From Allostellaceae bacterium (GTDB lineage: Bacteria; Pseudomonadota; Alphaproteobacteria; ATCC43930; CGMCC-115725), in the NCBI GenBank assembly GCA_025451725.1, contig JANWJX010000018.1, positions 1 to 38,628 of the forward strand: a stretch of DNA of 38,628 nt, given 5' to 3'. The translations under genes and the position numbers were made by a program. The notes below the pieces were generated by a model. The model was not told where the DNA came from. It made no database searches and saw only the letters and a program-made list of their open reading frames with translations. Shown one piece after another: positions 30,787 to 38,628 of the stretch. Within the stretch, counting starts at the first letter, position 1. Every line of letters begins with the position of its first letter.

Positions 30787-31947
30787 TTAAAAACCCAGTT
30801 CCTTCAGAATCTTCGCGCGGTCGCGATCCAGCGTCGGCGCGGGGTCGCGCGTCGGCGGGTCGGGAAAGGCCGAGAATTTGAGCGGGTTGCCGGCAAGCGT
30901 GAGCTTGCCCGCCGCGGGATCGTCGACCGTCACCAGCATGTTGCGCGCCGCGACCTGCGGATGGTTCAGCGCCTGCTCGACATTGTTGATCGGGCCGCAG
31001 GGGACGCCGGCCTTTTCCAGAATCGCGATGTTTTCGGTCGTGGTGTGCTTGCGCAATTCCTTCACCAGTTCGGGCCGCAGCGTGTCGCGATTCTGCGCGC
31101 GCAGATCGTTGGTCTTGTAGCGCGGATCGGCGGCGAGATCTTGCCGCCCGAGCCCTTCGCACAGTTTGAGCCACAGATTGTCGTTGCCGGCGGCGACGAT
31201 CATCCAGCCATCCTTGGTCTCGAGCGCCTCGAACGGCACGATGGACGGATGGCGGCCGCCGAGCGGGCCGGGCACTTCGCCCAGCACGGTGTAGCGCATC
31301 ACCGCATTTTCCAGGAGCGCCAGCTGGCAATCGAACATCGCGACGTCGATTTTGGTCGCCTCGCCGGTCATGGCGCGGTGCGCGATCGCGGCGTTGATGG
31401 CAACCGCGGTGTAAAGCCCGGCGCCGATATCGCCGATCGACATGCCGATGCGCGCCGGTGGCATGCCGGGATGGCCGGTGATCGACATGATGCCGCCCAT
31501 GCCCTGCACCACCATGTCGTAGGAGGGCTTGGTCGAGTGCGGGCCGGAATGGCCGAAGCCCGACGCCGCGGCATAAATCAGCTTGGGATAGCGCGCATGC
31601 AATGTCTCCCAGCCATAGCCCAATTTTTCCATCGTACCGGGGCGGAAATTCTCGACGACGACGTCGGCGCGCTCGAGGAGCTTTTCGAAAATCGCCTTGT
31701 CCTTCGCCGCCTTCAGATCGAGCGAGATCGATTCCTTGCCGCGATTGATCGAAGCGAAATAGGTCGAGACGCCGTTTTTGTAGGGGCCGTAGGCGCGGGC
31801 GTCGTCGCCCGGCGCGGGCGGCTCGACCTTGATTACCCGCGCTCCCATTTCCGCCATCAGGAAGGTGGCGTAAGGGCCGGCCAGAATGCGCGACAGATCG
31901 ACGACGGTAATGCCCGATAACGGGCCGCGTACGGCCATATGATTCAT
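30787..31947 (-). CDS. Class III CoA transferase (CaiB/BaiF family)
   Basis: 386 residues. LSGITVVDLSRILAGPYATFLMAEMGARVIKVE at the N-terminus and NFRPGTMEKLGYG are family signatures. Asp144 in SYDMVVQGMGG is the catalytic aspartate that forms the acyl-CoA anhydride. These enzymes move CoA between carboxylic acids; acceptor and donor cannot be told here. The ATG at 31947 or the in-frame ATG at 31938 are both possible; neither has a strong ribosome site. It is divergent from the cupin gene. No acyl-CoA gene is adjacent. Confidence 0.88.
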   Translation of the reverse strand: MNHMAVRGPLSGITVVDLSRILAGPYATFLMAEMGARVIKVEPPAPGDDARAYGPYKNGVSTYFASINRGKESISLDLKAAKDKAIFEKLLERADVVVENFRPGTMEKLGYGWETLHARYPKLIYAAASGFGHSGPHSTKPSYDMVVQGMGGIMSITGHPGMPPARIGMSIGDIGAGLYTAVAINAAIAHRAMTGEATKIDVAMFDCQLALLENAVMRYTVLGEVPGPLGGRHPSIVPFEALETKDGWMIVAAGNDNLWLKLCEGLGRQDLAADPRYKTNDLRAQNRDTLRPELVKELRKHTTTENIAILEKAGVPCGPINNVEQALNHPQVAARNMLVTVDDPAAGKLTLAGNPLKFSAFPDPPTRDPAPTLDRDRAKILKELGF

Positions 31948-32034
31948 CCGCTGGTTATGAGGTTGGCGCCTGTCTTAGCGCAGGCGGCGCAAGGCGACAA
32001 TCGCCGTGCTAGGGTGCGGTCGAAGGAGATGGCG

Positions 32035-32451
32035 ATGCGGTGGATAGCGGCAGCGGCGGTGACATTTTGTTTGGTGTCGGCAGGCGCGTGGGCCGATGAG
32101 CCGATGTCGACGCGGGTCCTGCTCAAGACCGCGACCACCAATATCGGCCAGCCGATCAAATATCCACGAAGCGGCGAGGCCGAGATCACCACCATGATCG
32201 TGACGATTCCGCCGGGCGGCTCGACCGCGCTGCACAAACATCCGGTGCCGATCGTCGGTTACATCCTCGAGGGCGAGCTCGAAGTGCGCGCCGCGGGCGG
32301 CAAGGTCAACCGCTACAAGGCGGGCGACAGCGTGGTGGAAGCGATCGGCGTCGCCCATCGCGGCACCAATATCGGCAAAAGTCCGTGCCGCATCCTGGTG
32401 ACAGTAATCGGCGTGAAGGGACAACCGTACGCCGTGCCGGTGAAACCATGA
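32035..32451 (+). CDS. Secreted cupin-domain protein
   Basis: 138 residues with a signal peptide (MRWIAAAAVTFCLVSAGAWA). The single cupin domain has VTIPPGGSTALHKHPVPIVGYILEGELEV (metal ligands His-x-His and Glu) and a second motif near VVEAIGVAHRGTNIG. It may bind a metal and a small ligand in the periplasm. I use the ATG at 32035 with GAAGGAG 6 nt upstream; another ATG two codons earlier is too close to that site. Its stop overlaps the GNAT-like gene (ATGA). Confidence 0.85.
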   Translation: MRWIAAAAVTFCLVSAGAWADEPMSTRVLLKTATTNIGQPIKYPRSGEAEITTMIVTIPPGGSTALHKHPVPIVGYILEGELEVRAAGGKVNRYKAGDSVVEAIGVAHRGTNIGKSPCRILVTVIGVKGQPYAVPVKP

Positions 32452-32726
32452 GCGACGCGGTTCGCGACAACACGGCGCAACATCGGTTCGAGCTCGACGC
32501 CGATGGCGGCGTCGCCTTCGTCACCTATCGCGCGATTCCGGGCGGACTCTATCTCCTGCACACGGAAACGCCGGCGGCGCTGCGCGGGCGCGGCATCGCG
32601 ACGCGGCTGGCGCGCGGCACGCTCGATCTCGTCCGGGCGCGCGGCCAGAAGATCCGCGTCGGCTGCGAATTCCTGATCGAGTTCATGCGCCGCAACCCGG
32701 AATTCAACGACCTGTTATTATCGTAA
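32448..32726 (+). CDS. Small GNAT-like N-acetyltransferase (YjdJ type)
   Basis: 92 residues, the usual length of the short GNAT group. HRFELDADGGVAFVTYR forms the first strands. LHTETPAALRGRGIATRLARGTLD has the acetyl-CoA-binding R-G-x-G-x-A pattern. VGCEFLIEFMRRNPEF matches the C-terminal signature with Cys and Asn-Pro-Glu. Substrate unknown. Coupled to the cupin by a 4-nt overlap and 12 nt before the DUF3365 gene, so the three are probably one operon. Confidence 0.85.
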   Translation: MSDAVRDNTAQHRFELDADGGVAFVTYRAIPGGLYLLHTETPAALRGRGIATRLARGTLDLVRARGQKIRVGCEFLIEFMRRNPEFNDLLLS

Positions 32727-32738
32727 GGAGGGGGAACC

Positions 32739-33308
32739 ATGAAACGCGCAGTTCTGGTGGCTGTGATCGCGACCCTGACACTGACCGGCACCGCTTCGGC
32801 GCAGGACGACGTCAAGGCGCGCAGCGACGCTGCGCGTGCGGCCGCGATGGACTACGGCGCGCGGCTGCTCGCCGAGCTGCAAAAGGCGATGGCGGCGGGC
32901 GGCCCGGTCAATGCGCTCGGCGTCTGCAATGTCGCCGCGCCGAAGCTCGCCGCGGAGAAATCCGCCGAGCATCACATGACGATCCGGCGCACCAGCCTCA
33001 GACTGCGCCAGCCCAAGGACGCGCCCGATGCGTGGGAATTGAAGCAGCTTCAGGATTTCGAGCGCCGCAAGGCGGCGGGCGAAAACCCGGCCAAGATCGA
33101 AACCGCCGCCTATGTCGATGAAGGCGGCACGAAAGTGTTTCGATTTATGAAGGCGATTCCGACCGGTCCGGTCTGTCTCGCGTGCCACGGCGAGAATCTC
33201 GCCCCCGCGGTCGCGGCGAAACTCAAGGAGCTTTATCCCGGCGACCGGGCGACCGGCTTCAAGATCGGCGATTTGCGCGGCGCGTTCAGCGTCACCGAGA
33301 CGCCCTGA
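32739..33308 (+). CDS. Periplasmic DUF3365 (Tll0287-like) haem protein
   Basis: 189 residues. Signal peptide MKRAVLVAVIATLTLTGTASA, then the DUF3365 pattern: a helical N-terminal part with GVCNVAAPK (Cys63), a region with IRRTSLRLRQPKDAPDAWE, and a C-terminal c-type haem motif CLACH (146-150). Related proteins bind one haem c and may sense redox or gas. AAGGAGGGGG lies before the ATG. It is the last gene of the cupin operon. Its stop is next to that of the convergent membrane protein. Confidence 0.87.
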   Translation: MKRAVLVAVIATLTLTGTASAQDDVKARSDAARAAAMDYGARLLAELQKAMAAGGPVNALGVCNVAAPKLAAEKSAEHHMTIRRTSLRLRQPKDAPDAWELKQLQDFERRKAAGENPAKIETAAYVDEGGTKVFRFMKAIPTGPVCLACHGENLAPAVAAKLKELYPGDRATGFKIGDLRGAFSVTETP

Positions 33309-33309
33309 T

Positions 33310-33831
33310 CTATTCTTTGGCGGGCGGCCGGGGTCGCGCGGCGAAGGCCAAAATCATATCCCAGGCATTATGCACGCCGCAGATCAGCACCAGCACCGAG
33401 GCTGCGGCGAGCAATTCCACCGCGTGAAAATTGGCGATGAAGCCGAGAATGCCCGCAGCGGCCAACCCGGCATAGCCGATAACCGGCAGGCCGGTGTACC
33501 AGAGCGTGTCGGTCCAATCGACGCGGAAGCGATGCACGGTGGTGGCGAGCACCGCCACATAGACCACGCCGATGGCGCCGCCCACGGTGAGCACCACGGC
33601 GAAACTCAACCACGTCACAGACGGCGCCATGGTCAGCAGGCTCGCCAGCAGCACCGCGCCGAGATGAACCAATGTCGAGGTGAGATAGGCATGCGCCGCC
33701 GCCGAGCGGTCGCGCGTCAGGATGCCGACGGCGATGGAGACAACGACAAACATCGCGCCAATCAGCGTCGCGCCCGCCGTCGCGGTGACGATGAAAAAAT
33801 CGCGCCAGACATGGAACAGCTGGAGGAGCAA
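33310..33831 (-). CDS. Membrane protein linked to hemB, TTG start
   Basis: 173 residues with about five membrane segments (DFFIVTATAGATLIGAMFVVVSIAVGI, LVHLGAVLLASLLTM, SFAVVLTVGGAIGVVYVAVLA, VIGYAGLAAAGILGFIA, ELLAAASVLVLICG). The probable start is TTG at 33831, immediately after the hemB stop (TGATTG), with GAAGG in the end of hemB as ribosome site. No in-frame ATG gives the first segment. Tight coupling suggests co-expression with hemB, but no family name is recognised. Confidence 0.72.
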   Translation of the reverse strand: MLLQLFHVWRDFFIVTATAGATLIGAMFVVVSIAVGILTRDRSAAAHAYLTSTLVHLGAVLLASLLTMAPSVTWLSFAVVLTVGGAIGVVYVAVLATTVHRFRVDWTDTLWYTGLPVIGYAGLAAAGILGFIANFHAVELLAAASVLVLICGVHNAWDMILAFAARPRPPAKE

Positions 33832-34857
<1,026 letters not shown>

Positions 34858-34999
34858 TTAATGACAATCGCCCGGGGCAAAAGGCCGCGAAAGCGTCGCT
34901 TTGCGGCGGTTTTCGCCGAATACAGGGTGAATTAAAGGGAAAATTAATCACTGATCTTTAGGTTGTGAGGCTGCTCCATTTCTCTTGAAGGCACCGACG

Positions 35000-35485
35000 A
35001 TGTCCATGCTTCTCGCCTATCTCGACGCGATCGCGCTGACCGAGCGCCTGCACCGGCAATTCCTTGAAATCGTCAAGGTCGAGCTGGAGAACAACGGCAT
35101 GCACGACGTCAACAACGTGCAGGCCATGATCCTGTTCAATGTCGGCGACCACGACATGACCATCGGCGAACTGACGCTGCGCGGCTGCTATCTCGGCTCC
35201 AACGTGTCCTACAACGTCAAGAAGCTGGCCGAAAACGGCTATCTCAGCCAGCAGCGCTCGCTGCATGACCGCCGCTCGATCCGCGTCCGCCTCACCGACA
35301 AGGGCATGGCGGTGCGCAACCTCGTCCTGCAGATGGTGGAGCGGCATTTGGGCCAGCTCAACCAGAGTCCCCTGGACGAGCAGACCCTGGTTCACGCCAT
35401 CGTCACCTTCCGCCGGCTCGACCGGTTCTGGACCCAGTCCCTCACTGTCGGCAATCGCCTGGCGCGTCTGTCGCCGGCGGCATAA
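35000..35485 (+). CDS. ldtR: LdtR-type MarR-family transcriptional regulator
   Basis: 161 residues. Winged helix: NNVQAMILFNVGDHDMTIGELTLRGCYLGSNVSYNVKKLAENGYL, then QRSLHDRRSIRVRLTDKG. The segment with GSNVSYN-KKL is shared with LdtR of Liberibacter and Sinorhizobium, which controls an L,D-transpeptidase gene and osmotic tolerance. GAAGG lies 8 nt before the ATG. No transpeptidase gene is in the window, so the target is elsewhere. A strong terminator follows 20 nt after the stop. Confidence 0.88.
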   Translation: MSMLLAYLDAIALTERLHRQFLEIVKVELENNGMHDVNNVQAMILFNVGDHDMTIGELTLRGCYLGSNVSYNVKKLAENGYLSQQRSLHDRRSIRVRLTDKGMAVRNLVLQMVERHLGQLNQSPLDEQTLVHAIVTFRRLDRFWTQSLTVGNRLARLSPAA

Positions 35486-35504
35486 CCCCTTCCGCCTCGT
35501 TACA

Positions 35505-35535
35505 AAAAGGCCCGCTTCGGCGGGCCTTTTCTTTG
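35505..35535 (+). terminator. Rho-independent terminator after ldtR
   Basis: AAAAGGCCCGC (35505-35515) and GCGGGCCTTTT (35520-35530) form a perfect 11-bp stem capped by a TTCG tetraloop, followed by CTTTG. The flanking A- and T-runs would let it work in both directions. Confidence 0.92.
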
Positions 35536-35626
35536 ATCGGCACCGAAGCGCACCCGCCGGATGGCGCGGACCGCGCGATTACGGCAAGGTCCTTCGTTCG
35601 AACGATGCAAGCGAAGGAGAAGAGGC

Positions 35627-36451
35627 ATGATCGGCGAGCTCGATCCCCGCGCGGCGGGAGCCCGGCGTCTTAAGGACAAGATCTGTGTCGTCACCGGCGC
35701 CGGCCAAGGGATCGGCCGCGCCACGGCAAGGCGTTTCGGCGCCGAAGGCGCCAAGGTGATTGTCGCGGACCGGGTCGCGACCGGCGCCGTCGAGACCGTC
35801 CGCCAGCTCGAGGCCGCCGGCGTCGAAGCCGCGATGATCCTCGCCGATCTCGGCAAGTACGCCGAGGCGCAACGCCTCATTCGCGAGACGGTCGCCGCCT
35901 GGGGCCGGATCGACGTGCTGGCCAATATCGTCGGCGGCACGATCTGGTGGCAGCCCTATGCCAATTATTCCGAAGAGCAGATCAATCGCGAGCTGGAGCG
36001 GTCGCTGTTTCCGACTCTCTGGTGCTGCTCGGCGGCACTGCCGGTCATGGTCGAGCAAAAGGCCGGCGCGATCGTGAATGTCAGCTCGGCGATTGTGCGG
36101 CGCGGGCTTTACCGCACGCCCTACGCCGTCGCCAAAGGCGGGGTCGAGGCGCTGACCCGGTCGCTGGCCGACGAGTATGGACGCCATGGCATCCGCGTGA
36201 ATTGCGTCGCGCCCGGCGGTACCGACACGCCGGATCGCGTGACCTCGCGCCTGACCCTGGCGCCGGGCGTCGTCGGCGAACCCGCCCCGGGCATGGACGA
36301 GTATTTCCGCGAAACCCGCGACGACTATAAGCGGCTGGCGCTGGCGCGGCGCAGCCAGGTCGCGGAGCAAGCGGCCGCCATCGCCTTTCTCGCCAGCGAC
36401 GACGCTTCGTTCATCACCGGCCAGACCGTCCGCTGCGACGGCGGGACGTGA
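35627..36451 (+). CDS. Short-chain dehydrogenase, BenD/XylL-like
   Basis: 274 residues. The cofactor motif TGAGQGIG and the active-site Ser (VNVSSA) with Tyr-x-x-x-Lys (YAVAKGG) are intact. The segment SLFPTLWCCSAALPVMVEQKAGAIVNVSS and APGGTDTPDR strongly resemble the cis-diol dehydrogenase of benzoate or toluate breakdown, which forms catechol. However, no benABC or other ring-hydroxylating gene is near, so the substrate stays open. The ATG at 35627 has GAAGGAG upstream. Convergent with gcdH, 13 nt apart. Confidence 0.85.
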   Translation: MIGELDPRAAGARRLKDKICVVTGAGQGIGRATARRFGAEGAKVIVADRVATGAVETVRQLEAAGVEAAMILADLGKYAEAQRLIRETVAAWGRIDVLANIVGGTIWWQPYANYSEEQINRELERSLFPTLWCCSAALPVMVEQKAGAIVNVSSAIVRRGLYRTPYAVAKGGVEALTRSLADEYGRHGIRVNCVAPGGTDTPDRVTSRLTLAPGVVGEPAPGMDEYFRETRDDYKRLALARRSQVAEQAAAIAFLASDDASFITGQTVRCDGGT

Positions 36452-36464
36452 GATCGGCGACGGC

Positions 36465-37670
<1,206 letters not shown>

Positions 37671-37723
37671 CGCTCTCTCCTTGCCTTGCTTGCCTTGAAG
37701 GCACCGCTTACTTTGGCCGCCGC

Positions 37724-38628
<905 letters not shown>

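Overview
The window is a compact, high-GC chromosomal segment that looks alphaproteobacterial, probably Hyphomicrobiales-like. The evidence is an LdtR-type MarR regulator, a magnesium-type HemB, a RutR-type regulator with preTA, several GC-rich palindromic repeats of the kind scattered through alphaproteobacterial genomes, and GTGA/ATGA-coupled operons. No tRNA, rRNA or CRISPR array was seen. The genus cannot be fixed from the sequence alone.

Layout. (1) 1-1000: the N-terminal two thirds of an IS1595-family transposase, cut by the window edge, then a gene-free stretch with short repeats. (2) 1030-9802: a pyrimidine-degradation locus. It has a RutR/YcdC-like TetR regulator, a good RutR-type operator, preT, preA, an N-carbamoyl amino acid amidohydrolase, and an ABC importer (ATPase, two permeases, NMT1-type binding protein) closed by a strong terminator. 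The expected middle enzyme, dihydropyrimidinase, is absent. (3) 9812-14887: three tandem copies of a ~550-residue multi-pass membrane protein resembling GT-C glycosyltransferases. (4) 15067-30631: an island for PQQ-dependent alcohol oxidation. It holds a zinc alcohol dehydrogenase; a minus-strand xoxF/xoxG/xoxJ-like trio whose dehydrogenase carries the lanthanide-type aspartate; pqqA-pqqC-pqqD-pqqE with a hairpin after pqqA; and, divergently, a transport operon (NitT/TauT-like importer followed by the PQQ-alcohol-associated ABC ATPase, beta-propeller and binding protein). A small minus-strand module interrupts that operon before the ABC-2 permease and a detached pqqB. A TPR protein ends the island. 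(5) 30787-38628: mixed metabolism. It includes a CaiB-type CoA transferase, a cupin, a small GNAT protein, a DUF3365 haem protein, hemB with a linked membrane protein, ldtR, a BenD-like dehydrogenase, glutaryl-CoA dehydrogenase and the start of a livH-type ABC operon.

How it works together. The pyrimidine locus should import a pyrimidine or breakdown product, reduce the ring (PreTA) and remove the carbamoyl group. In the PQQ island, PqqA is the peptide precursor and PqqE, PqqD, PqqB and PqqC mature it to PQQ. The cofactor serves a periplasmic dehydrogenase that passes electrons to the adjacent cytochrome c.

The least expected structural observation is a family of palindromic repeats with arms built of 8-nt units. 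Two copies lie, in frame, between the coupled start codon and the signal-peptide core of two exported proteins of the PQQ island (the XoxJ-like protein and the YVTN beta-propeller). Other points worth a second look are the probable pqqA attenuator, the lanthanide-type dehydrogenase lacking the usual vicinal disulfide, the split transport operon with a 25-residue membrane peptide, and the triplicated GT-C-like proteins.
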